From contig JAGRIH010000037.1 in the NCBI GenBank assembly GCA_020443345.1, positions 62,001 to 126,000 of the forward strand: a stretch of 64,000 nucleotides of DNA, given 5' to 3'. This DNA comes from Halioglobus sp. Its GTDB lineage: Bacteria > Pseudomonadota > Gammaproteobacteria > Pseudomonadales > Halieaceae. The translations under genes were made by a program, and so were the position numbers. The notes under the pieces were generated by a model. It searched no databases, was not told the DNA's origin, and worked only from the letters and a program-made list of their open reading frames with translations. Below are positions 15,560 through 24,498 of the stretch, piece by piece; position 1 is the first letter of the stretch; each line of letters starts with the position of its first letter.

Positions 15560-16155
15560 ACACCGGTGCGTCCGCCGGCAATCGATATCAACACGTGTTC
15601 CAACGCCGAATCAATCGTCGCGTAACACGTCTGATAGTAGCGGTCGTGCAGGCCGTAGGGGTCAAAGATCAGGGGACGTCTGGGCAGCGACCACAGGCCC
15701 ATCAGGGAGACCTGTGCGGCGGTTCCGGCTGCGGCGCCATCGGCCACATAGGCTTCCAGGTGTTCGGCCTGCGCGGTTTCATAGCAAAGTACCAGATCCT
15801 GCTGCCGCGGGCGATACCGCCCCAGGTTCGTCGCCCTGTGCTGCGACAGATCGACGCCGCGCCGCCGCGCGTTTTCCAGTGCCTGTGTCTCGGCCGGACT
15901 GCCGTCCGTCGCCGCTATACCAAAGGACACCGCGGGAAATCCCCTCTTGACAGACTGCGCCTGCGCATAGGGGCTCCTGGAGATATTACCTTTACAGACG
16001 AAGACCAACCGCCGCACCCGGGAAAAGTCAATTTTCTCCCAGCGTTCGAGTCTGCCCAAGCGGTATTGCATATGGGAGATCTGCAGCAGGGCAAACCCCG
16101 TTTTGCCGCCATAGGCCGCCTCGAGCGGCCGCGGCGGTCTCGCCTCGCCGCTCAT
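15556..16155 (-). CDS. Low-molecular-weight protein-tyrosine-phosphatase-like protein
   Basis: 199-residue protein with the LMW-PTP signature VFVCKGNISRSP, giving the catalytic C-x5-R-S loop, and a C-terminal FDPYGLHDRYY containing the usual general-acid aspartate. The second loop cysteine present in many family members is Ser here. About 45 extra N-terminal residues precede the domain. Phosphatases of this family reverse BY-kinase autophosphorylation in capsule systems, and the kinase is encoded at 49.4-50.4 kb. The gene overlaps the genes on both sides by 4 bases (deacetylase, phosphatase, ATP-grasp), so these three are one operon. Confidence 0.8.
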   Translation of the reverse strand: MSGEARPPRPLEAAYGGKTGFALLQISHMQYRLGRLERWEKIDFSRVRRLVFVCKGNISRSPYAQAQSVKRGFPAVSFGIAATDGSPAETQALENARRRGVDLSQHRATNLGRYRPRQQDLVLCYETAQAEHLEAYVADGAAAGTAAQVSLMGLWSLPRRPLIFDPYGLHDRYYQTCYATIDSALEHVLISIAGGRTGV

Positions 16156-17192
16156 CCAAATCTGCTCCGCACATGCCGGATCAGTTCACAGAATCCCGAG
16201 ACTTCCGCTTCAAACTCAATTTGTGAAACCCTGGCACTGTCCAGTATTCGGGGCATTGCGTAGGGGGCTGTGTCCGAATCCACCAGACCGCTAGTACAGG
16301 TGGTGGCCGTCAGGATTCCCTGTTCCCGCAGGATGGGCCAGTGTCTTTCGTCCCACTCACCGCTCGGATAGCAAAAATGCCTCATGTCGTGGCCAAGGCC
16401 TGGCTCAATCGCGGCGCGATTGTCGTCTATTTCCCGGCGGGCCAGAGCCGGATCAACTGGGAAGCGGTGTCTGTGCGTATGGAGTTGGACATCAATACCT
16501 GAACGGCTCAGGGAGCGCATTTCACTGTTGCTGACGAGGTTCAACAGCCGCGCACTTTTCAATTGCTGGTAATCACAGCCCAGCCATTCACCGAGGCGAT
16601 GTAACAGTGCGGAACGTGCGGCGTTGTCCGGCAGCGACTGCCCGTGTGTTTTAATCCTTTCGCACACTGCGGATGCATCCCGCAGTGCTCTGCCCGAGGC
16701 ATCCGTCAGGGTTAAACCAGACACCTGCAATCGGCTGGGATCGGGCATGTCCGCATCCCGGGTCAGCCAGAACATATAGTCCACGGCCAGCGTAAACACG
16801 GGGCAGTCCTCATCCAGATAGTAAGAGGTAAGGTAGAGTGTCGCCGGGACATCGAATTCCCGCAGCAGGGGCACGGCGCGGCTGAACACGCTATAAAAGC
16901 CGTCATCGATAGTTAGTACGACGGTATCTGCGGCTATGGCGTCATTTCGGATACACTCAAACGCGTCCCCCAACCTCTGCACGCGATAGCCGCGTGTCTG
17001 CAGATAGTGCAAGCGCCGCCGGAATACCTCGGGTTCAATGAACAGGCCCGGTACAAACTGGTGCTCATTGTGCAGCGTAAATCCGTGATAGCAGAGAATC
17101 CGCACCTTGTGTCGGTAAATGCGCCTGCTCAGCGCAAACAAACCGCAGGCCCTGGCGGCATAGAACACGGACACCTTTATCGCGCTCTTCAT
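16152..17192 (-). CDS. Polysaccharide deacetylase (NodB-like)
   Basis: 346-residue carbohydrate esterase 4-type protein, predicted to remove N- or O-acetyl groups from the polysaccharide or an intermediate. Markers are ILCYHGF, the metal-binding VVLTIDDGF, VPATLYLTSYYLD, a later VQLHTHRHRF and FCYPSGEWDE. ATG 17192 gives the usual N-terminus for this group; in-frame starts at 17246 and 17252 would add about 20 residues without obvious function. It is the first gene of a three-gene overlapping unit with the phosphatase and ATP-grasp genes. No clear Sec signal is seen, so it may act in the cytoplasm. Confidence 0.85.
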   Translation of the reverse strand: MKSAIKVSVFYAARACGLFALSRRIYRHKVRILCYHGFTLHNEHQFVPGLFIEPEVFRRRLHYLQTRGYRVQRLGDAFECIRNDAIAADTVVLTIDDGFYSVFSRAVPLLREFDVPATLYLTSYYLDEDCPVFTLAVDYMFWLTRDADMPDPSRLQVSGLTLTDASGRALRDASAVCERIKTHGQSLPDNAARSALLHRLGEWLGCDYQQLKSARLLNLVSNSEMRSLSRSGIDVQLHTHRHRFPVDPALARREIDDNRAAIEPGLGHDMRHFCYPSGEWDERHWPILREQGILTATTCTSGLVDSDTAPYAMPRILDSARVSQIEFEAEVSGFCELIRHVRSRFG

Positions 17193-17283
17193 ACGGCAAT
17201 ACCGCTGCTCAGCAGCATGGCGTGCGAGACCTGTCCGGACAAGCATCGCCAATCATCCCGGTCCCGGTCCGCCACTGGTGCAT

Positions 17284-19410
17284 TTACCCGGCGCCTTGAT
17301 CGGACTCATTATTCGGGTCAAACTGCCGGATCAAACGGATCAAGCCCACCACCTCGTCATCCGTCAGCAGGTGCCCCCAGGACGGCATCAAGGGGCTCAG
17401 GTTTGCAGCGGGACCACCCTCCACTATGACCCTGCGCATTGTCTCGAAATCGACCGCGGACTGGTACTGCGGGGAACGAAAATCGGGCAGGGGCACCTGC
17501 AACAACCCGGCATCCGGCCCCTGTCCATCCCCGGCAAGACCGTGACAGCGCGCGCAATTTGCCACATAGAGCTCCCGGATCTCCTGAGCGGTCACCGGTG
17601 CATCTGTCCCCGTTGCCGCGGGTGCCGGCAAGGGCCCGGTTGCGGCATCGTCCGGCACGAGCCTGAGCACCTCTCCTGTCGCCGCACCGCTGCGGCCCAG
17701 CGTGGTCAGGAGAATGTCCCCGTTACCCAGTTGCGTCAGGGAACTCGTCCCGCGCTGCGCGTACTGGTTGGCGGTGACGACCGGTTCGACGGCATCGACC
17801 CGCTGACCCGTTGCGGGCATGGAGAAGACCCGGGAGGAGTAGTTGTCGGCAAAAATATACCGGCCCTTCAATGCGGGGAACTGCTCTCCGGCATAGACAA
17901 AACCACCCACCACGGCGCGATCGTAGGCAGTGTGCACGTAGGCATAGAGCGGTTCGCGCTCAGTTCCCCAGACCTGTGAGGGTCGGGCAATCGTCGTCGG
18001 TTCATAACCTTCGATAAAGGGAAACTGGTAATTGCCCCCGGCGCGTACGACGTTGATTTCCTCCCACTGAGTGGAACCGACGTCGCCCACCCAGAACCAC
18101 CCCGTGTTTTGATCAAAGGCGCCGCGATAGGGGTTTCTCAGGCCGATTGCCCAGTATTCTTCCATCAACTCGTCGACGTGCAGAAAGGGGTTGTCCAAAG
18201 GAATGCAGTAATTGGCCGTTTTTCCCGCTGCGGGCTGCCTGGACGGCGGCCGGCTCCTGGCGCTAGCGGCGCAATCCACATCGATTCTCAGTATGCCGCC
18301 CCTGAGGGTTTGCGACTGATCCCGCGCGCCCTTTGGGTGCACGCCCTCTCCAATCGCCATATAAAGAAAGCCGTCAGCACCGAATTCCAGTGTTCCCCCG
18401 TTGTGGAAACCGCTCGGTTCACGCGGCAGCTGCATGAGCGGCACTTCGGACTGCGCCGTCACAGCGGCTGTCTCGCCCACGGTAAACCGGGACAGACGAT
18501 TGACCTGTTGGCCGTCGTGGACACTGGTATAGTAAAGGAAAAAGTCACCGGCCGAAGGGCTTTCAGGCTGGCCGAATTGCGGATGAAACGCCAGACCCAG
18601 GGCGCCGTTTTCCGATTCAACGTCACCCACTTCGTCTCTGATATCCAGCACGACCTGCGCCTCGCCTCCGCCGGGGTAGTCGAGAACCAGCACCCGCCCG
18701 TGCCGCTCCAGCACGTACAGCCGCGCGGCATCGACCGGGTCGCTCCTGACCATCATGGGCTGCGTGAACAGCCTGCCCCCGAGGGCATTCACCAGCACAT
18801 AACCGGACTGGTCGCTGTGGCTGAACCATATTCTGATCTGGGTGACGTAATTGGCAAAGGCCCGGTCGCTGACGTACAGCTTGGCCATGATCCCCGGGCT
18901 GACGGCCAGCAGAACGATCAGCACACCGCTGACCGTGAAGAGCCGCCGCACCATCCCGGTACACAGTGCGCCGACATTGGACCACCAAGACGTATCCTCC
19001 ATCCAGGATGCCACCAGGAAAACCAGCAGGAACAGGGCCGCGGTGAGCACCGCAATACCAACAATGAAATTGGGGTCAAATGCTATTGCAGAGGTAATGA
19101 AAATCAAAATCGCCGACACCGCGAAGCCCGCCGCCAACCCGTACAGTTGCTGCACGGTGCTTGGGGCACTGCCCGGCCTCCAGCCACCGAGCCACACCGT
19201 CTGCAGCGTGAAGAGTACCGCGTAAACAGCTAGAAAATAGACAATGACGGTGTGAAAATCGCGGCGGGTGTAGTCCACCTCTGGAAGCTGTACGATAAAC
19301 TCCGGTATGAATGCCACTTTGTCCTGCAGGATATCCGCGAGAAAAATAGCCACGAGCACCAACAAAAGCTGAAAGATGATACGCAACGGCACTGCTACGG
19401 TACGAGTCAT
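17284..19410 (-). CDS. Membrane PQQ-type sugar dehydrogenase with C-terminal cytochrome c
   Basis: 708-residue redox protein in three parts. The first 180 residues or so contain several membrane helices (such as IIFQLLLVLVAIFLADIL and TVIVYFLAVYAVLFTL). Residues about 200-590 resemble glucose/sorbosone dehydrogenases (GSDH-type beta-propeller): GALGLAFHPQF, FHNGGTLEFGADGFLYMAIGEG, NPYRGAFDQNTGWFWVGDVG, RYIFADN. A C-terminal cytochrome c domain has YVANCARCHGLAGDGQGP (CxxCH) and a distal methionine candidate in LMPSWGHLL. It could oxidise sugars in the periplasm and pass electrons to the respiratory chain. ATG 19410 starts at the first helix; a longer in-frame N-terminus to 19518 looks non-coding. 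Confidence 0.8.
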   Translation of the reverse strand: MTRTVAVPLRIIFQLLLVLVAIFLADILQDKVAFIPEFIVQLPEVDYTRRDFHTVIVYFLAVYAVLFTLQTVWLGGWRPGSAPSTVQQLYGLAAGFAVSAILIFITSAIAFDPNFIVGIAVLTAALFLLVFLVASWMEDTSWWSNVGALCTGMVRRLFTVSGVLIVLLAVSPGIMAKLYVSDRAFANYVTQIRIWFSHSDQSGYVLVNALGGRLFTQPMMVRSDPVDAARLYVLERHGRVLVLDYPGGGEAQVVLDIRDEVGDVESENGALGLAFHPQFGQPESPSAGDFFLYYTSVHDGQQVNRLSRFTVGETAAVTAQSEVPLMQLPREPSGFHNGGTLEFGADGFLYMAIGEGVHPKGARDQSQTLRGGILRIDVDCAASARSRPPSRQPAAGKTANYCIPLDNPFLHVDELMEEYWAIGLRNPYRGAFDQNTGWFWVGDVGSTQWEEINVVRAGGNYQFPFIEGYEPTTIARPSQVWGTEREPLYAYVHTAYDRAVVGGFVYAGEQFPALKGRYIFADNYSSRVFSMPATGQRVDAVEPVVTANQYAQRGTSSLTQLGNGDILLTTLGRSGAATGEVLRLVPDDAATGPLPAPAATGTDAPVTAQEIRELYVANCARCHGLAGDGQGPDAGLLQVPLPDFRSPQYQSAVDFETMRRVIVEGGPAANLSPLMPSWGHLLTDDEVVGLIRLIRQFDPNNESDQGAG

Positions 19411-19598
19411 TAGCACTGGATCACTAAACGGCAAAGAGGCGGCTAATTTACCATAGTCTGGCGGCGGGGGTAGACAGCAGACACCGGCATTTGGCCTTAT
19501 TTGTGCTCCCGATGGCACTACACGGAATTAATTTGCGATAATCCGGGCTGTCCTTTGGTTGCTGAATGCTCGCATGAGAGAAGGCCCGGTTGCAACGC

Positions 19599-20858
19599 AT
19601 GAAAAACGCCTTATTGATCGCCTACCATTTCCCTCCGGTCAGAGTCAGCAGCGGTCTGCAACGCACCCTGGCGTTTGTCAGCGATCTGCGTGCGCACGGC
19701 TGGTCGGCGGACGTCTTGACAGCCCATCCGCGCGCCTATGAGACAACGAGCACCGATCAGCTTGAAGACATACCGCCGGGGACGACGGTGAGCCGTGCTT
19801 TTGCACTGGACACTGCTCGCCACCTGGCCGTGGGCGGCCGATACGCCAAGTGCATGGCGCTGCCCGACCGGTGGATAAGCTGGTGGCCTGCGGCCGTTAT
19901 TTCCGGCCTGCGGATGATTCGTCGCAGCAGACCCGCTGTCATCTGGTCCACCTACCCCATAGCGACCGCGCATTTGATTGCATTGACCTTGCACAAGCTG
20001 ACCGGCATTCCCTGGGTAGCCGACTTTCGCGACTCCATGACAGAAGCGGACTACCCAGTGGATCCCGCCCAGCGCAAGCTGTATCGATGGATCGAGCAAC
20101 GCACCGTGGCGTCCTGTTACAGAGCTGTTTTCACCACACCGGGAGCGATCGACATGTACCGCGCCCGCTATTCTGCGATTCCCCACGAGCGGTGGCTGCT
20201 CATCCCCAATGGCTACAATGAAGCCATATTCCGCGGTGTCGAGTCTGATCTGGGCGCACCACACGCCGCCCGCGGCGCGGCGGGCGAGGCGGCAGACAGG
20301 AGGATCACGCTGCTGCACAGCGGGGTGGTGTATCCGAGTGAACGCGATCCGCAGCACTTCTTCGAGGCCGTCAGCGCCCTGAAAAGGCAAGGCAGGCTGG
20401 GCGCTGAAAACCTGCGAATCGTCATGCGGGCGACAGGACACGACGCGATCTACCAACCACACCTCGACCGGCTCGACATCACGGATATCGTGAGTCTGGA
20501 GCCGGGTTTGCCGTATCGGGAGGCCCTGGCCGAAATGCTGGCAGCAGACGGTCTGCTCATTCTGCAGGGCAGTAGCTGCAACCACCAGGTACCGGCAAAG
20601 CTGTACGAGTATTTTCGGGCGGGACGCCCCATACTGGCGCTTACCGACCGCCGCGGAGATACGGCAAAAACCATGCACAACGCCGGTCTGACAACGATTG
20701 CCGCACTGGATGACAGGCGTGAAATCCAGAGTCAATTAATACAGTTTCTGGAGCAATTGCGCGCGGGGACAGGAGCGCGGGTCAGCCCCGACATCGTCAG
20801 CAACTATTCCAGATCCGCCGCGGCAAAGATGCTCGCAGAAGCATTCGAGGCGATTTGA
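19599..20858 (+). CDS. GT-B glycosyltransferase (family 4-like)
   Basis: 419-residue glycosyltransferase. The N-terminal half has NALLIAYHFPPVRVSSGLQR, and the donor-binding half has WLLIPNGYNEAIF, DIVSLEPGLPYREALAEM and the PAKLYEYFRAGRPILAL segment holding the conserved glutamates, all typical of GT4-like enzymes. ATG 19599 is used; the TTG nine bases earlier is less likely. It overlaps the lyase-like gene downstream by 4 bases (TTGA), so both are on one transcript. It probably adds a sugar to the lipid-linked repeat unit at the inner membrane. Confidence 0.8.
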   Translation: MKNALLIAYHFPPVRVSSGLQRTLAFVSDLRAHGWSADVLTAHPRAYETTSTDQLEDIPPGTTVSRAFALDTARHLAVGGRYAKCMALPDRWISWWPAAVISGLRMIRRSRPAVIWSTYPIATAHLIALTLHKLTGIPWVADFRDSMTEADYPVDPAQRKLYRWIEQRTVASCYRAVFTTPGAIDMYRARYSAIPHERWLLIPNGYNEAIFRGVESDLGAPHAARGAAGEAADRRITLLHSGVVYPSERDPQHFFEAVSALKRQGRLGAENLRIVMRATGHDAIYQPHLDRLDITDIVSLEPGLPYREALAEMLAADGLLILQGSSCNHQVPAKLYEYFRAGRPILALTDRRGDTAKTMHNAGLTTIAALDDRREIQSQLIQFLEQLRAGTGARVSPDIVSNYSRSAAAKMLAEAFEAI

Positions 20859-22405
20859 TTGATGCCGGCCACCTTCCATCGGCCGCTGTGTGTGCCATCG
20901 TGACCGGGCCGACAGCACGCTGCTTCCGATTCGCCAGACGCTACCTGTCCGTCGCCTTGCCGGTGTTCTTCGCCCTCCAGCCGGTTACCGGAACTGCGCA
21001 GGGCTACCCGAGGTGGAATGACAGTGCGGGCGGCGCGACCAAGACCTATTACGATCGCGCGGCCAGGTTGCCGTGGGACCGGCAACTGGGCGACTGGCGC
21101 GACGCCACGGATACACCCTGGGGCTCCACGGCCTTTGCTTCCGCGCCGGTATCGGCCAGATCGGAGAAACAGACGGTCAGCCTCGACGTGACCGGGCTGG
21201 TCAACCACTGGCTGCGGTCGGATCTGCCCAATGAAGGCTTTTACGTCATCCTGGACGGACCCAACATACTCAATGTCAACGGCAGGAAAGCGGCAGTTGC
21301 CGCGCCACAACTCACCCTGCAGCAAAACGGCGGAACACGGACCCTCACCGTGGCCATGGACACCTTCCTGGATAACAGCACCGGAAAGTCGCTCGGGCAG
21401 CGTCCGACACTGAAGGTGAGCGCCAGAAATCCGGCTTTGATCTGGTTTGACCTGAACGAATTGACGGACACACCGGTACAGCGCGCTACGCTGCGACTGT
21501 ATGTCAGCAAGGTATACGGGCACGGAAGCTCCACCCTGAACGTCTTTGGTGTGGACCCCGCGCCGGCATCCTCGATTACCCCGGAAGTGGAAACCGGGCT
21601 TGCCGCCAAGTATACCCGTGATCAACATATTGAAGACGACCCGGAGGTGTATTTTGCCACGGGCTTTGAAAGCAGCTTCTGGAGTCAGCCCTGGTTCGTC
21701 GACGGACTGGCCGGCGATGCGGGCGATCACAGCGGCGCAAAAAACTACACGGCGCTCTCGGGTAACTCCCTGGCGGCTACGCTGCGCGAAGGGGAAAAGC
21801 TCGCCCTGAATATCAGGTTCCGCTTCAGCCAGCATGATATTCCCGAACCCGAAGCAGCCTATTTTCGCTATTATCTGCGCTTTGGAGACAACTGGAATCA
21901 GACGGTATCGGGGGGCAAACTGCCCGGTTTTGCCGGCACCTACAGAGCCGCTGGCTGGGGCTCGCGAAAACCCGATGGCACCAACGGCTGGTCAGCCAGA
22001 GGGAGTTTTTTAAAGACCATTCAGCCCGACGCCGCCTTTCCCTTCCCGCGCACACCCATCGGCAACTATGTCTACCACGTGGACCAGCGGGGCAAATACG
22101 GCAATACCTGGATCTGGTCCTCTGGCGAGGGGGCGCTGCTGCAAAACAACCGGTGGTATTGCATTGAACAGTACCTGCAACTCAATTCGGTGGATGCCAG
22201 CGATGGGGTGATCAAAGCGTGGATTGACGGCAAGCAGGTGTTTGAAAAATCGGGCCTGCGCTTCAGGACGACGGATAGACTCAAGATCCAGGACGTCTGG
22301 TTCAATATCTACCACGGGGGAACCGAAGTGTCTCCGAGGGATCAAACCACATACATCGACAATGTCGTCATTGCAAGAGACTATATCGGACCGATGGGCC
22401 CTTAG
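20855..22405 (+). CDS. Secreted PL14-like polysaccharide lyase with a DNRLRE-like N-terminal domain
   Basis: 516-residue exported protein. A signal peptide (SVALPVFFALQPVTGTAQ) is preceded by some 28 residues if the TTG at 20855 is the start; GTG 20900 is a shorter alternative. Residues about 100-240 resemble DNRLRE-type beta domains (VSLDVTGLVNHWLRSDLPN, GFYVILDG). The C-terminal half matches polysaccharide lyase 14-like proteins: YFRYYLRFGDNWNQ, GGKLPGFAGTY, GNYVYHVDQRGKYG, NNRWYCIEQYLQLNS, DGVIKAWIDGKQVFEKSG, VWFNIYHGG. It may trim or release the polymer outside the cell. It ends 3' to 3' with the kelch-like gene, overlapping by 4 bases. Confidence 0.7.
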   Translation: MIDAGHLPSAAVCAIVTGPTARCFRFARRYLSVALPVFFALQPVTGTAQGYPRWNDSAGGATKTYYDRAARLPWDRQLGDWRDATDTPWGSTAFASAPVSARSEKQTVSLDVTGLVNHWLRSDLPNEGFYVILDGPNILNVNGRKAAVAAPQLTLQQNGGTRTLTVAMDTFLDNSTGKSLGQRPTLKVSARNPALIWFDLNELTDTPVQRATLRLYVSKVYGHGSSTLNVFGVDPAPASSITPEVETGLAAKYTRDQHIEDDPEVYFATGFESSFWSQPWFVDGLAGDAGDHSGAKNYTALSGNSLAATLREGEKLALNIRFRFSQHDIPEPEAAYFRYYLRFGDNWNQTVSGGKLPGFAGTYRAAGWGSRKPDGTNGWSARGSFLKTIQPDAAFPFPRTPIGNYVYHVDQRGKYGNTWIWSSGEGALLQNNRWYCIEQYLQLNSVDASDGVIKAWIDGKQVFEKSGLRFRTTDRLKIQDVWFNIYHGGTEVSPRDQTTYIDNVVIARDYIGPMGP

Positions 22406-23586
22406 CGGGGAGCAAGTTTGAACAGCCAGACCCCGTGCTGGTCCGTGGACACCCCAACAAACAGGTTGTCGCCCACATGCTGCCACTTTTCATAGACGCG
22501 GCCACTGTGCGCGGCAGTCGGGCCTTGCGCACCCCAGTCCGTCACCGACCAGTGCGGGGCGGGGTCATCGGGATCGAGAACGGAGACCAGCGCACCGCCA
22601 TCCCAGGTGACCAGGCGCCCATCCGTGCTGATCGCGATGCTTTTCGCACGATTGGGCGGGGGCAGTTTTTTTACCAACCGGCCGGTCCGGGCAAAGGCCA
22701 GCAGCACTTTCGCGTGCATGGACCACAGCAGCTCACGGGCCGCATCATACACCAGGGTTCCATCACCTGAATCGGCCTGACTGGAAAATTGACTCAGGAC
22801 TTCCAGTTTGCCCGCGACGAGCTGGGCTCGATACAACCGGGTTTTGGATCCAAGCACTAGCGTGTTATCAGGCAGTACGGCCGAGCGGGGATAGCCCCAG
22901 TCCCGCGTGCCCAGCAGGCGCCACTGCAGCGGCGGCAGCCCATTGCGCAGGTCGACAAGAGACGGGTTGAACTCGTATTGTCGGGGGCCGCCCCCGTCGG
23001 CCTTGAGGCGGGTCCGATCCAGCGGTTCCCCCGGATCGACCCGGGCCCCGTTGGCCGGCCCAAGGCTCAGGGCCAGCAGCGTGCGGGTGGCCGGCAGGAA
23101 CAGCAGGCCGTCATAGGTGTGAAATGCCCCGGGCACGCGGTCGGTGTCCGGGATCCAGAACGAGTGCCCACCGCGTGATGCCGTGTAGTAGTCGAGCGGG
23201 CTGGGATCGGTGAGCCTACGCCACGTACCACTGTCGAGCTCAAAGCGGTAGACCTCGTTGCCGCCGTAGTCCGCGTGCCCTCCACCCATAAAATACAAGT
23301 AACGGTCGACGGGATCGTAGGCGGCGCTGTTCCATGCCGTGAGCACCGCGGAGGGGCCGGCGACCTGTCGGATCCGTCGATTCACGTCGGGCCACACGGC
23401 GGAAATCCCGGGCTTGCTTCCCGGTACGCGCATCTCGCACCAGCCGGAGTCCACCGCACTGAGCTTATCGATACAGTCGGAGAACGTCATGCTGGTTTGA
23501 GCAACAGCGCCGTCCTGATCTTGTGCAGCGGCGCCGTGGGCAAAAGCAATCCACAGCCACAGAACCAAACCAATCCACTTTACCAT
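22402..23586 (-). CDS. Secreted kelch-like beta-propeller protein
   Basis: 394-residue exported protein of unknown function. The N-terminal signal is MVKWIGLVLWLWIAFAHGAAAQ. The body shows kelch/galactose-oxidase-like repeats, best seen in YLYFMGGGHADYGGNEVYRF, with later propeller-like blades (LLWSMHAKVLLAF, RLVTWDGGALVSVL). I chose ATG 23586 because the signal begins there; two in-frame ATGs further upstream (23631 and 23718) cannot be excluded. It faces the lyase-like gene and is divergent from the TPR gene. Proteins of this type often bind carbohydrates; no catalytic residues can be assigned. Confidence 0.65.
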   Translation of the reverse strand: MVKWIGLVLWLWIAFAHGAAAQDQDGAVAQTSMTFSDCIDKLSAVDSGWCEMRVPGSKPGISAVWPDVNRRIRQVAGPSAVLTAWNSAAYDPVDRYLYFMGGGHADYGGNEVYRFELDSGTWRRLTDPSPLDYYTASRGGHSFWIPDTDRVPGAFHTYDGLLFLPATRTLLALSLGPANGARVDPGEPLDRTRLKADGGGPRQYEFNPSLVDLRNGLPPLQWRLLGTRDWGYPRSAVLPDNTLVLGSKTRLYRAQLVAGKLEVLSQFSSQADSGDGTLVYDAARELLWSMHAKVLLAFARTGRLVKKLPPPNRAKSIAISTDGRLVTWDGGALVSVLDPDDPAPHWSVTDWGAQGPTAAHSGRVYEKWQHVGDNLFVGVSTDQHGVWLFKLAPR

Positions 23587-23646
23587 CTGTGCGCGCAATG
23601 GGTGACACCTGTCTGTCGAGCGATAAGTCATCGTCCTGCATCGATG

Positions 23647-23660
23647 AATATGCCCATATT
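23647..23660. repeat. Near-palindrome between divergent kelch-like and TPR genes
   Basis: AATATG and CATATT separated by two bases, in the 184-base divergent gap. It has the size of a small operator, but nothing in the window names its protein. Possibly chance. Confidence 0.25.
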
Positions 23661-23770
23661 GTAGCACTGCAGCCAGACTGAACCTGGCAACTACAGCTTG
23701 CACAGTAGAAAATTTCATCGGACAATGACTGGGGACAGTCGCATACTAACCCACACATAACGAAAAGGTA

Positions 23771-24478
23771 ATGCGGTATATGCTCCATATTGCGTCGAGA
23801 TGGGCGCGCCTGCTGCTGCCGGCTTGCATACTGCTTGCAGTCGGCAGCGAACGCGCCTTGTCCAAAGCAACAGACGGCCAGGCACCCTGGGTTGGAGAGA
23901 CCTTCTGGAGCACACAGTGTACCGGCAGGGCACAGGGTTTTGGACCCTACGACTACACACTGCGCAGCCAGTTGCCGGACAAACTGTCAATTGTCGAAGT
24001 CGCGCATTTCACGCCGAGTGTCGAACACCTGATTGCGGGGAGCAGGGCCAGCAACCCCCTCGCGGACCTCGACTACACCCTGAGCGCCTGGCCCAACCAC
24101 CACAGGGCTCTGAACACGGCAATAAGAGCCCGGCTCCGCAACAGGGACAACTACCGCTCTACGGGGTTTACCCCGGCTGAGTGCTACCTGCAACGGGCCA
24201 TCAACTTCAGCCCGAATGACGATGTTGCCCGCATGCTGTACGGCTTGCTGCAGCACCGCATGGGCCGCCTGCAGGACGCGCTTGCAACCTACCGCACCGC
24301 TGAACAGCTCAATCCAGGCAATTTGCAGACCCAGTACAACCTCGGACTGCTGCTCACGGACCTGGGAAAATACGACGATGCCGCCCGCTACGCACAGCAC
24401 GTATACGCCCGCGGTTTTCCATTGCCGGGTCTGCGGCGCCGCCTGCAGGAAAAAGGGTATTGGCCTGGAGCACAGTAG
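23771..24478 (+). CDS. Exported TPR-containing protein
   Basis: 235-residue protein with an N-terminal signal or anchor (RLLLPACILLAVGSERALS). A cysteine-bearing middle follows, then two TPR-like helical repeats near the C-terminus (DDVARMLYGLLQHRMGRLQD, QTQYNLGLLLTDLGKYDDA). Similar small TPR proteins occur in exosortase-associated EPS loci, where they probably act as scaffolds; the partner is unknown. ATG 23771 lies directly after an AAAAGG, and ATG 23780 is an equally good start. It stands alone between divergent and convergent neighbours. Confidence 0.7.
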   Translation: MRYMLHIASRWARLLLPACILLAVGSERALSKATDGQAPWVGETFWSTQCTGRAQGFGPYDYTLRSQLPDKLSIVEVAHFTPSVEHLIAGSRASNPLADLDYTLSAWPNHHRALNTAIRARLRNRDNYRSTGFTPAECYLQRAINFSPNDDVARMLYGLLQHRMGRLQDALATYRTAEQLNPGNLQTQYNLGLLLTDLGKYDDAARYAQHVYARGFPLPGLRRRLQEKGYWPGAQ

Positions 24479-24498
24479 TCCCAGCCAACGCGGCCGTC

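Noticed and set aside
23685-23703. TGGCA...TTGCA resembling a sigma-54 promoter upstream of the TPR gene
   Set aside because: The GG and GC dinucleotides are 12 bases apart instead of the required 10, and spacing is strict for sigma-54.
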